DNA of 64,000 bases from VAZQ01 sp963840535 (GTDB taxonomy: Bacteria > Pseudomonadota > Alphaproteobacteria > Rhizobiales > Xanthobacteraceae). The notes beneath the pieces are model-generated. The model did not search any database, had not been told where the DNA came from, and saw nothing but the letters and a program-made list of their open reading frames with translations. The first letter of the stretch is position 1. Every line of letters begins with the position of its first letter. Position numbers and translations under genes: made by a program. Location: NCBI GenBank assembly GCA_963840535.1, contig CAWIZJ010000043.1, positions 372,001 through 436,000 of the forward strand, in the 5' to 3' direction. This document shows, in pieces, positions 1 through 8,300 of the stretch.

Positions 1-1
1 G

Positions 2-157
2 ATCCTTGGTGGAAGCACCCTGACCGTGAGCGACGCGCTGCACAACCTGCTGTACAGCACCGTTGGAAACGTGGTTGGGGGAGTATTGCTTGTTGGGTTG
101 CCCTTCACTTATCTGAATCCACGCGAGCGTGAAGAGCAGCTGGTTCGTGTCGACTGA
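2..157 (+). CDS. Formate/nitrite transporter family protein, C-terminal end (partial)
   Basis: The last 51 codons of a gene that begins before the window. The translated end is a hydrophobic helix with the motif GNVVGG followed by a short charged tail ending LVRVD. A GN-x-x-GG helix near the C terminus is typical of FNT-family channels (FocA/NirC), which move formate, nitrite or similar monovalent anions across the inner membrane. The substrate cannot be told from this fragment. Only one transmembrane segment is visible, so the family call rests on that motif. Confidence 0.6.
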   Translation: MLGGSTLTVSDALHNLLYSTVGNVVGGVLLVGLPFTYLNPREREEQLVRVD

Positions 158-190
158 AGGCGATCGGACGTGAGATCCGTTTTGTAAACC

Positions 191-646
191 TCAGGTCCCG
201 GTGATGCTGTTTCGCAGCTTGAGCGGGCCCGCGATGGTCCGTAGCGTCTCCAGGCCTTCGCCGGTGCCCAGAATCTTCACGTTGCCATAGTCGAGCATGC
301 GCCCGAGAATCGATTGATCGACCTGTACGCTCTCGACCTTGTCCATGTTCATCTCGTTGGTCTGCAGCCGGACGAGACCTTTCTTGTAGATGACGCGCCG
401 GTTGGTGACTGCGATCTCGGTGATCCACCACTGGAACCACTCCTGGACCAGAAGACCGATCGCGACGAGCGCGAGCGCATATCCCGCATACAGCCAGACA
501 ATCGGCAGGAGCCGCGTTCCGCTGAACCACCAGACCGCCACCGCCAGGAGCGCAACCGCAACGCCGGGCCAGTACACGATCCAATGAATCGACGAGATGT
601 GCCGGAGCTGCTCACCGGGTTGCAGGACGCGCTCGACGTAGCTCAT
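191..646 (-). CDS. Membrane-anchored bacterial PH-domain protein
   Basis: 151 aa. Two transmembrane segments lie at about residues 20-45 and 46-75, followed by a soluble C-terminal half with the pattern T-x-x-R-x-I-Y-K-KGLV and a later YGN-x-x-I-x-GTG. This matches the bacterial PH (bPH2) fold found in YdbS/YdbT-like membrane proteins of unknown exact function. The ATG at 644-646 is chosen because a strong AGGAGG-type ribosome site lies just upstream (658-664 on the plus strand). A longer in-frame start at 817 adds an implausible basic leader. It faces away from the downstream peptidase gene, so 647-863 probably carries divergent promoters. Confidence 0.7.
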   Translation of the reverse strand: MSYVERVLQPGEQLRHISSIHWIVYWPGVAVALLAVAVWWFSGTRLLPIVWLYAGYALALVAIGLLVQEWFQWWITEIAVTNRRVIYKKGLVRLQTNEMNMDKVESVQVDQSILGRMLDYGNVKILGTGEGLETLRTIAGPLKLRNSITGT

Positions 647-863
647 GACAACGGGTCTCCTCCTGAGAGCATAACGAAATCCCCGAAGCCATGCCAAGCG
701 ACGCGCCTGTCCGGGGGTGACGAAACGATTTATATGTCGGGAGCGGAAGGGAATACTCTCCGGGCTTGACCAAGCCCACAACGGGGCAGCCTCCATGGGA
801 CTCCGACTGACAACCACTGATACATTCCTTCAAGGTCCTTAATAGCATGATGGGGGATTGCCG

Positions 864-3050
864 ATGCGGTGGTGGCGCGGATCGATTGTGGGTCTGGCCT
901 TTGTTCTTGCCCCGCCGACTCCAGGCGCCCACGCGGTGGACAAGGCGTGGTCGGTATTTGCGGGTACAGGCGGCAAATCCCTGAAACCTGCGCCGCCTGT
1001 TGCGGTGCGCAAGCCGGTGCGGCTGACAACGCATGGCATCGAGCGCATCGACGATTATGCCTGGCTGCGCGACCCGAACTGGCGTGAGGTGATCCGAAGA
1101 CCATCGGCATTGTCGCGCGAGATTCTCGCGCACATCGAGGCCGAGAACCGCTACGCCAAGGCTGTGCTGGCGCCGCTTTCGGTCCTGCGCAAGCAGTTGC
1201 TCGCGGAGCTGAAAGGGCGTGTCGAGCCCGCCGCGTCCGTGGTTCCCCTGCCCGATGGTCCATTTGCCTATTGGCGAGAATATGCGCCCGGCGCCGAGCA
1301 CCCTCGGATCGTGCGGACTCGCGTTGGCGGCGCCAAGGAGGTGCTGGCCGACGGCGCCGCGATCGCGGTGGGCAAGCCCCATTTCTCGTTCGGTGCCAGT
1401 CAGCACAGCCCGAACCATCGTCTCTATGCTTATCTGGTCGTTTTCACCGGCGACGAAAGATATCGCCTGCGCGTGCGCGATATCGTCTCGGGACGCGACC
1501 TGCCGCACGAAATTCCCGAGGTTACGAGCTTCGCGTGGGCGCCGGACTCTACGACATTGTTCTACGTTCGGCTCGATTCCGAGCATCGGCCACGCTTCGT
1601 TTACCGCCACCGGCTTGGCACGAACCCGAAAAAAGATGTGCTGATCTACGAAGAAAAGGACCCTGGCTTTGAAGTCTCGGTCCGTCTGACAAGCACGAAG
1701 CGGTTCATCGTGATCTCGACTGGCGGCCAGGACACGTCCGAAAGCTGGCTGATCGACGCTGCGCAGCCTGCAAGCGCTCCGATACTGGTTGCCGCCCGCG
1801 AGGCTGAAATCCAATACGTCGTGAGCGACTGGGGCGACCAACTCCTGATCCTGACCAACGCCGACGGTGCCGAAGATTTCAAGATCGTGACCGTTCTCGC
1901 ATCGGCGCCTTGCCGCGAGAACTGGCGCGACCTGATCCCCTACAAGGAAGGCCGTCAGATTCTCTCGGTAGTCCCGTTTTCCAGGTATCTCGCCAGGCTC
2001 GAGCGCGAAGGCGACCTCCAGCGCATCGTGATCCGCAATTCAGACGGTGCCGAGCACACGGTCGGGTTCGAGGAGGAGGCGTATTCGGTCGAGCTCGTCA
2101 GACCCTTCGAGTTCGATGGGCGCAGACTGCGCTTTCTGTACAGGTCGCCGGCAACGCCGCAGCAGACCTTTGACTACGATATGGAGAGCCGCGAGCGTGT
2201 GCTGCTTGGGAACCAGCAGATACCGACCGGGCATGACCCCGCTGCCTACGTGGTGCGCCGGCTGTTCGCCCCGACCGCCGACAACGAACAGGTGCCGATC
2301 ACGGTTCTCCACCGCAAAGGCGTTCCGATCGACGGCTCGGCACCGCTTTTTCTGGAAGGTTACGGCACCTACGGCGAACTCTTCGAAGCCAAGTTCGATT
2401 CCAATCTGTTCTCATTGGTCGACCGCGGCTTCGTCTACGCCATCGCCCACGTCCGCGGCGGGATCGAAAAGGGCAAACGTTGGCACAATGCGGGGCGCCG
2501 CGAGAACAAGATCAACACCTTCGAAGACTTCATCGCCGTCGCAGAATATCTGAGCAAGGCGGGCTACTCGGCGCCCGGGCGCATTGTGGCGAGCGGCGAT
2601 TCCGCAGGCGGTATGCTGGTGGGTGCGGTTGCCAACATGCGGCCCGATCTGTTCGGCGGCATCGTCGCGCGCGTTCCCTATGTGGATGTCCTCAACACCT
2701 TGCTCGACCCGGACTTACCGCTGACCGCCATCGAGCGACCGGAATTCGGCGATCCGGCCCACCATCTCTCCGCCTATCGCATCATTGCCGGCTACTCGCC
2801 CTACGACAACGTGAAGTCTCAGCCTTACCCGCCCATGCTGGTCACAGCGGGACTGAGCGATCCGCGAACGCAATACTGGGAGCCGGCAAAATGGGTTGCC
2901 AAGCTGCGCGCGATGAAGACCGACGGTTCACGCATCGTGCTGATCACGCACATGAAGGCGGGGCATTTCGGCGCCACTGGCCGGTTCAAGACGCTCGAGG
3001 ACGTGGCAACAATGCATGCTTTTGCTCTCGACGTGGCGGGCAAACGCTGA
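864..3050 (+). CDS. ptrB: Oligopeptidase B-like serine peptidase (S9A) with signal peptide
   Basis: 728 aa, the usual length of oligopeptidase B plus an export signal. The N terminus has a short basic stretch, a hydrophobic core and an AHA cleavage-like site near residue 24. A beta-propeller region follows, then an alpha/beta-hydrolase domain. Catalytic residues by position are Ser580 in G-D-S-A-G-G, Asp666 in GLSDPRTQYWEPAKWVAK (very close to the OpB signature) and His701 in KAGHFG. OpB enzymes cleave short peptides after basic residues and are normally cytosolic, so a signal peptide is unusual. The ATG at 864 sits 7 nt after a GGGGG run. A TTG at 858 is possible but too close to that site. 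Confidence 0.85.
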   Translation: MRWWRGSIVGLAFVLAPPTPGAHAVDKAWSVFAGTGGKSLKPAPPVAVRKPVRLTTHGIERIDDYAWLRDPNWREVIRRPSALSREILAHIEAENRYAKAVLAPLSVLRKQLLAELKGRVEPAASVVPLPDGPFAYWREYAPGAEHPRIVRTRVGGAKEVLADGAAIAVGKPHFSFGASQHSPNHRLYAYLVVFTGDERYRLRVRDIVSGRDLPHEIPEVTSFAWAPDSTTLFYVRLDSEHRPRFVYRHRLGTNPKKDVLIYEEKDPGFEVSVRLTSTKRFIVISTGGQDTSESWLIDAAQPASAPILVAAREAEIQYVVSDWGDQLLILTNADGAEDFKIVTVLASAPCRENWRDLIPYKEGRQILSVVPFSRYLARLEREGDLQRIVIRNSDGAEHTVGFEEEAYSVELVRPFEFDGRRLRFLYRSPATPQQTFDYDMESRERVLLGNQQIPTGHDPAAYVVRRLFAPTADNEQVPITVLHRKGVPIDGSAPLFLEGYGTYGELFEAKFDSNLFSLVDRGFVYAIAHVRGGIEKGKRWHNAGRRENKINTFEDFIAVAEYLSKAGYSAPGRIVASGDSAGGMLVGAVANMRPDLFGGIVARVPYVDVLNTLLDPDLPLTAIERPEFGDPAHHLSAYRIIAGYSPYDNVKSQPYPPMLVTAGLSDPRTQYWEPAKWVAKLRAMKTDGSRIVLITHMKAGHFGATGRFKTLEDVATMHAFALDVAGKR

Positions 3051-3325
3051 CAAACGTCGGCCCCTCGGCTCAGCTCTGATCGCGCAAAGCGCTTGACACG
3101 ATTTGAACGGCCTCCGGGGAACGTTCCCGTGGAGTTGGCAATCGATCATAAGCTGCGAACACGATCGACGGTACCATTCCTGTCACTCCACTCGTGGAGT
3201 AAGGTGGTTAACAGCGCCGGTGGGTCAAACGCGGGTAAGCCCACTGCTTCATGGCTGTCCGGAATTGGAGCTTAGGATGGGTGATAAACGCACCTGCGCG
3301 GCCTGCGAGAAGTCGGAGATCATTG

Positions 3326-3511
3326 ATGGATCGATACACCAAGGCTATGCTGACAATCATCGGATTGGCCTTGCTTGCTTTGGCCATTCAAAATGGGCTG
3401 CAACGTGCCGCCGCGCAGTGGAATTGCGGTAGCTCACCGGATAATCCTTGTTACTTGAGGGTTCACCTCGACTGCGGCGGCAGCACATGCCCCGTGAGAT
3501 TGGAGCACTAA
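3326..3511 (+). CDS. Small exported cysteine-containing protein (MDRYTK type)
   Basis: 61 aa. It starts MDRYTKAMLTIIGLALLALA, a type of leader I associate with small exported proteins of Bradyrhizobium relatives, and then has a short mature part with four cysteines (NC, PC, DC, TC) that could form two disulfides. GGAG at 3315-3318 fits a ribosome site for the ATG at 3326. A longer in-frame start at 3251 has no such site. Function unknown. It stands alone between the peptidase and the next small exported protein; 3512-3757 holds no convincing gene. Confidence 0.6.
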   Translation: MDRYTKAMLTIIGLALLALAIQNGLQRAAAQWNCGSSPDNPCYLRVHLDCGGSTCPVRLEH

Positions 3512-3727
3512 CTACGCCGGAACAGTCGCGGCGGCTGCTTGACCGGAATGTTCACCCGCTGCTGCGCCGTGACAACGCGTTGCGGCTGCCCCGGCATCTC
3601 TTCGAGAAATACGGTAGCTCGTTCAATTCGGGGAAGGGGTGCAGTCCTGATCGTGGAATCGGCAAACCGGTCCAAATTGGTCTGCATTTGACTCAGGTCA
3701 AAGCGCAATGCAAGCATTCAGTGTTAC

Positions 3728-3733
3728 TATAAT
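3728..3733 (+). promoter_or_regulatory. Candidate -10 box upstream of the Cys-rich protein gene
   Basis: A perfect TATAAT lies 25 nt before the ATG at 3758. No good TTGACA is found 16-18 nt upstream; a TTGACT at 3688-3693 is too far away. The assignment rests on the -10 match and its position only. Confidence 0.3.
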
Positions 3734-3757
3734 AGACGAAATGACGGAGGAAGTTAA

Positions 3758-4117
3758 ATGCTGAAAGTCTTCGCGATATGCGTGGCTTTATCATTCCCGC
3801 TCGTCTCGAGCGCGATGGCACAATCGGGTGTCGGTGCCTGTGCGGCGGATATCAAGAAAGTCTGCGCCAACGTCGAACCTGGAAACCTCCGTATTGCCGC
3901 TTGCCTCAAGGAGCGTCTCACAGACCTTTCCGACGTGTGCAAGGCAAGGTTGGCCGAGGCCGCGGCGGCTGGAAAAACATGCCGGGCGGAGGTAGAGAAG
4001 CAATGCGGTACCGAACGTCGGCGCATCAAGAAAGTGGCTTGCATCGGGGATGCCCTCACCAATTTCGGCGACGATTGCAAGGCCGCAATAGCGGCGGTTG
4101 TCACCCGCAAGAAGTAG
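3758..4117 (+). CDS. Exported cysteine-rich repeat protein
   Basis: 119 aa with a clear signal peptide ending AMAQ-S at about residue 22. The mature part holds two copies of one cysteine pattern: C-x7-C-x12-C-x11-C, then C-x7-C-x11-C-x11-C. This resembles the cysteine-rich repeat of Golgi apparatus protein 1 (Cys_rich_FGFR), which is also found in small bacterial exported proteins. All eight cysteines are present, which points to a disulfide-stabilised periplasmic or secreted protein of unknown role. The start is fixed by GGAGG at 3746-3750, 7 nt before the ATG. Strongly basic C terminus (TRKK). Confidence 0.8.
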   Translation: MLKVFAICVALSFPLVSSAMAQSGVGACAADIKKVCANVEPGNLRIAACLKERLTDLSDVCKARLAEAAAAGKTCRAEVEKQCGTERRRIKKVACIGDALTNFGDDCKAAIAAVVTRKK

Positions 4118-4213
4118 AAGTCGGCCATCCGAGGAGGACATCAAGACGGGGCACTAGAGGTAAGTGGTTCGAGTGAAGCAGGGCAAGGTCATTCTGCTCG
4201 GGGATGCGGCACG

Positions 4214-5236
4214 ATGATCATCGAGTCGCCCCTGGACTTGATTTTTCGCGATTTGTTTTATCGCCTACCTGCTTTTGCAGGAAGCCACGACGTGTTTCTG
4301 AAGCTGGAGGGGTTCAACATAACCGGCTCGATCAAGGTAAAAACCGCGATAGGGCTGGTCGAGGATTTGGAGCAGCGGGGCATTGCCAGGCCGAACGAAA
4401 CCGTAATCGTCGAATCGTCATCGGGAAATCTTGGACTGGCGCTCAGCTTGGTATGTGCCATCAAGGGCTACAAATTCGTATGCGTCACGGATCCGAACGC
4501 CAATCGGGCCACCAAAAGAGGTATGGAGCTCTACGGAGCAAAGGTAATCGTCGTTGAAGATCGCGACCCCGCAGGCGGTTTCCTGGGAAGCAGATTGAAG
4601 AAACTAGATCAAATACTGCAGTCGGAACCGAACGCGGTCTGGCTCAACCAATATGCCAACATTGCCAACAAGAATGTTCATGCCGGGCAAACGGCGAATG
4701 AGATCGCGCGTGAGTTCGACAAGGTCGACTGGGTTTTTGTGGGGACGGGCACGACCGGGACCCTCGCCGGAGTCTCGGAGCGACTTCGTCATGAATTCCC
4801 GGAGATCAAGGTTGTAGCCGTCGAGCCGGCCGGCTCGGTCACATTCGGAGGCGCGCCCGGGAAACGAAACATCCCCGGCATTGGTACAAGCGTCAGACCA
4901 AAGCTTGCAGACCTCGCCAATCCGGACGAGGTTGTAGAAGTGAGCGAAGAGAGAACCGTTGCAGCTTGTCTTTCTTTCGTCAGGGATTATCACTTGCTCG
5001 TCGGCGGAAGCACGGGAACCGTACTGGCTGCCGTGCAGCAGCTAGCTCCGGAGTTCGCGCTCGGAGATACTATCGTCGCCATATCCGCGGATCTCGGCGA
5101 AAGGTACTTGGACACAATTTACGACGCGGCCTGGGTAAAGAGCGTCATTGTGCCTGAAAAAGACGTAGTGCGAGCCGGCCATGACAGCGTTCCGACATCC
5201 TACGTTGTCATCCGACTCGACCGTTTGAGAGTGTAG
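4214..5236 (+). CDS. sbnA: SbnA-type PLP-dependent synthase (2,3-diaminopropionate precursor)
   Basis: 340 aa, fold type II PLP enzyme of the cysteine-synthase superfamily. Likely PLP lysine is Lys41 in GSIK. A substrate loop SSSGNLGLAL and a phosphate loop GTGTTGTLAG are intact. The C-terminal stretch DLGERYLDTIYDAAWV is typical of SbnA rather than of CysK/CysM. In the staphyloferrin B pathway SbnA joins O-phosphoserine and glutamate to make N-(1-amino-1-carboxy-2-ethyl)-glutamate, which SbnB oxidises to L-2,3-diaminopropionate. No SbnB homologue is in the window. The gene lies 78 bp before a Pls-type NRPS on the same strand, which suggests it supplies that enzyme's monomer. Which O-activated serine it uses is not known. 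Confidence 0.75.
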   Translation: MIIESPLDLIFRDLFYRLPAFAGSHDVFLKLEGFNITGSIKVKTAIGLVEDLEQRGIARPNETVIVESSSGNLGLALSLVCAIKGYKFVCVTDPNANRATKRGMELYGAKVIVVEDRDPAGGFLGSRLKKLDQILQSEPNAVWLNQYANIANKNVHAGQTANEIAREFDKVDWVFVGTGTTGTLAGVSERLRHEFPEIKVVAVEPAGSVTFGGAPGKRNIPGIGTSVRPKLADLANPDEVVEVSEERTVAACLSFVRDYHLLVGGSTGTVLAAVQQLAPEFALGDTIVAISADLGERYLDTIYDAAWVKSVIVPEKDVVRAGHDSVPTSYVVIRLDRLRV

Positions 5237-5314
5237 TCGACGACGACAGGCACATGTTCGCAATTCCACAGAGGCTGCAAGACTTCCGAGCATGCGAGCA
5301 TGTGAGCAGACCTC

Positions 5315-8300
5315 TTGGCAGTAATTCTTCTAACAGCCGCGTTTGCGGTTTTCCTGGCGCTGACGTTCGTGGCGTGGAAGCGATACCTTTGGGCGGCCGA
5401 GATTGTCCCGCAGGAGGCGGACACCTGCCGATACAGCCTGACGGATGTCTTCGGCGACCGCCACCTCGTGAACGTACCGCATCAGGAAGGAGTCCGCTGG
5501 CTCGCGGACGTCTTCGCCCGCTCTGCCGCCAGGTTCCCGGATCTCACGGCCTTGCAGATTCCCCACACCGGAGAGTCCCTGACCTTCGCCGAGCTCGACG
5601 CACGCGCCGAAAGCGTGGCCGCGGCCCTTTCTCCCTTCCTCACCGGCCCGGACCAGGTCGTGGCCGTGGCGATGGCGCAGGACAACTGGCAAATCGTGGC
5701 CGCTCACCTCGGCGTCCTCAAGGCCGGCGGCACCTTGATGTTTCTCGACACCTCCTTGCCCGACGCCCTGACCACCCACATGCTCGACGATGCGCAGCCG
5801 GTGGTCATTCTCACCCGCGGGCAAGCCAGGTTCCGCGACCTGCCGACGCTCGACGTCCTGACGTTGCCGGAGAGGACGCCTCGAAGAGAACCGCCGCCGT
5901 GGCTGGACGACCCCACGCAGCGTCTTGCGACCATCTTCTACACCAGCGGAACCACCGGGATGCCCAAGGGCGTGGAATGCCCGCACGCAGGTTACGTGAA
6001 CCTGGCCCTTAGCTACGCCGATTACTTCGATCTTCTTCCGGGCATGGATGCGACCTCGCTCACGTCGTCGCTGGGCTACGACGGCAGCATCTCCGAAATG
6101 TACAGCGCCTGGGTGTCGGGCTGCGCCGTGGTCATGCTGACCAAGGAGCAGATCCGCTCCGGCCCGGACCTCGTCCCCATCCTCCGCGAAGCCGAGGTCA
6201 CGGTGCTGTTCTGTCCGCCGGTGCTGCTGACGACCCTTACGTCATCCCCCGAGATGGATCTCCCCTATCCGCTGTGCCGCTACATCGTGCCGGCGGGCGA
6301 AGCCTTTCCCAGCGCGCTCGTGGAGCCCTGGACCCGAGGCCGACGGCAGGTCATCAACACCTACGGCCCGACCGAGGCGGGCACCGACACCAGCCGCCAG
6401 AGCCTGCGGCCGGGGGAGCCCATCACCATCGGCTCGCCGTTCGCCAATGTCAGCTACGTCATCCTCGAGGAGGGCCAGCTCCGTCCGCTGCCGCACGGGG
6501 CGGTTGGAGAGCTCTGCATCGGCGGGGTGCACGTTGCGCGCGGGTACCGCAACCTGCCGGAGGAGACCGCACAGAAGTTCATCACCCACCCTCGCTTCGG
6601 CCGCCTCTACCGCACCGGTGACAAATGCAGGATCGACATCAAGACACAGCGCGTGCACTTCCTCGGCCGGATCGACGCGCAGCTCAAGGTGCGCGGGCAC
6701 CGCGTCGAGGCACAGGCCGTCGAGGACATCCTGCAGACGCAGTTCAGCGAGATCGAGGCTGCCGTCCTGGACTACCAGAACGAGGCGCTCGTCGCCTTCG
6801 TCGCCGCGCCTTCGATCTGCGAAGGAGAGATCCCGGGGGTTGCTCCGGCACCAGCGGGATGGGCTGCCCGGGTGACGGCGACCCTCGTCAAACAACTTCC
6901 GGCGCCGTCGGTCCCGTCGAGAATCTTCCTGGTCGATAAATTCGTCATGAAGCCCGTTTCGGGGAAGATCGACCGGAGCTGCCTGCCAAACCTGTCTGAT
7001 CTGCTCAGTGACGCCGAGCCGGAAGCGGAGAACACCCGCAGGGGCGCACTTGCCGGCGCGTGCCACACGGGAGAAGGGGAAGCAAAACCACCTGATGCCG
7101 ATGCGGACATCGATCCCGACTGTGAGGAGGTGCTGGCGATCTGTCGGGCCGCGCTCGAGACGCCGTTGGGATTGGACGATGGATTCACCGAGGCTGGCGG
7201 GCACTCGATCGCCATCGCACGGCTGGCGCAGCGACTGCAAGCTGCAGGATGGGGGGTACCGGTCCGGGCGCTGCTCAGCGATTGTAACACTGCACGCAAG
7301 GTGGCGATGCGCCCGCGAGCGCTCCGGCACGCCTCCTCGATCCCTGCTGCTCCTGTGGAGTTCGACGCCAACGGCGCCGCGCGCGACGAGGCCGCGGCCG
7401 CGGTGCTCCCCATCGGATGGTTCACCACTCTGCAGGTGCTGTTCCTGACTGTCCTGTACTCCCCGGGCGTGGTGGCCTTCGTCGCCGTCTTGAGCTTCGT
7501 CGAAGTCGGGACGTTCTTCACGAGCGCCAGCCTCTGGGCGTTCATCGTCGCCGGCTGCTTCCTGTACGTGCTGGCCCTCGTCACGCCCTTCGTCAGCCTG
7601 CTCTGGATCATGCTGATAAAGCTCTGCATGGGGGGCGACATCTACAAGAACAATGTGACCCCGGGTGCGTACCCCAAGTGGAGCGGGATGCACCTTCGAA
7701 TCTGGTGCATCGGACGGCTGGAGAACATGGTGCTCCTGCCGCTGGCTGCGATGTATCGCAGCCCGCCGCTGATGGCTTTCGTGTTGCGGCAGCTCGGCGC
7801 GAACGTAGGCGCCAACCTTCAGTGCGCGCACGATGCTTCCCTGTCCGGCCCGCTCGACCTGATCTCCATCGCAGACAATGTCGCCATTCAGACCGGGGCG
7901 TACATACAAGCGACGAGGTGGTCGCCGCGGTCCCTGCAGGTCGGCCCCGTTCGTCTCGAAAGCGGCTGCAAGATCGGGATGCGGGCCGCCATCGCCCAAA
8001 ATGTGACGGTAGGCCGCGGCACCTGGATCACTCCTTTCACACCTATCCTCCACAACGTGGGTTCGCAGGAAATGTGGGAAGGGGCTCCCGCGCGCCTCAG
8101 CGGCCGCTGCACGCAGCTCGAGCGCACGGCTGGCATCTGCCGGTACGCGCATCCGATCTGGCTGCTGGAGACCCTCAACGTTCTCATGCAGGTCGTCATT
8201 TTCCTCTGCCTCAGCGTGGTGCCCACCGCTGCGGTCTCGTGGTTCGCCCGCGACTTGATTCCAGCCGGAGAAGCCGAGCTTTCCGACGCGTATTTCCAGG

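Noticed and set aside
3185..3200. ACTCCAC-TC-GTGGAGT inverted repeat as a terminator of the peptidase gene
   Set aside because: The loop has only 2 nt and no T run follows; no evidence that it acts in termination.
4164..4217. Tiny frame ending KVILLGDAAR just before sbnA, overlapping its ATG
   Set aside because: It resembles the GDA motif of FAD monooxygenases, but it is only 17 codons between two stops and has no ribosome site; too short to call even as a remnant.
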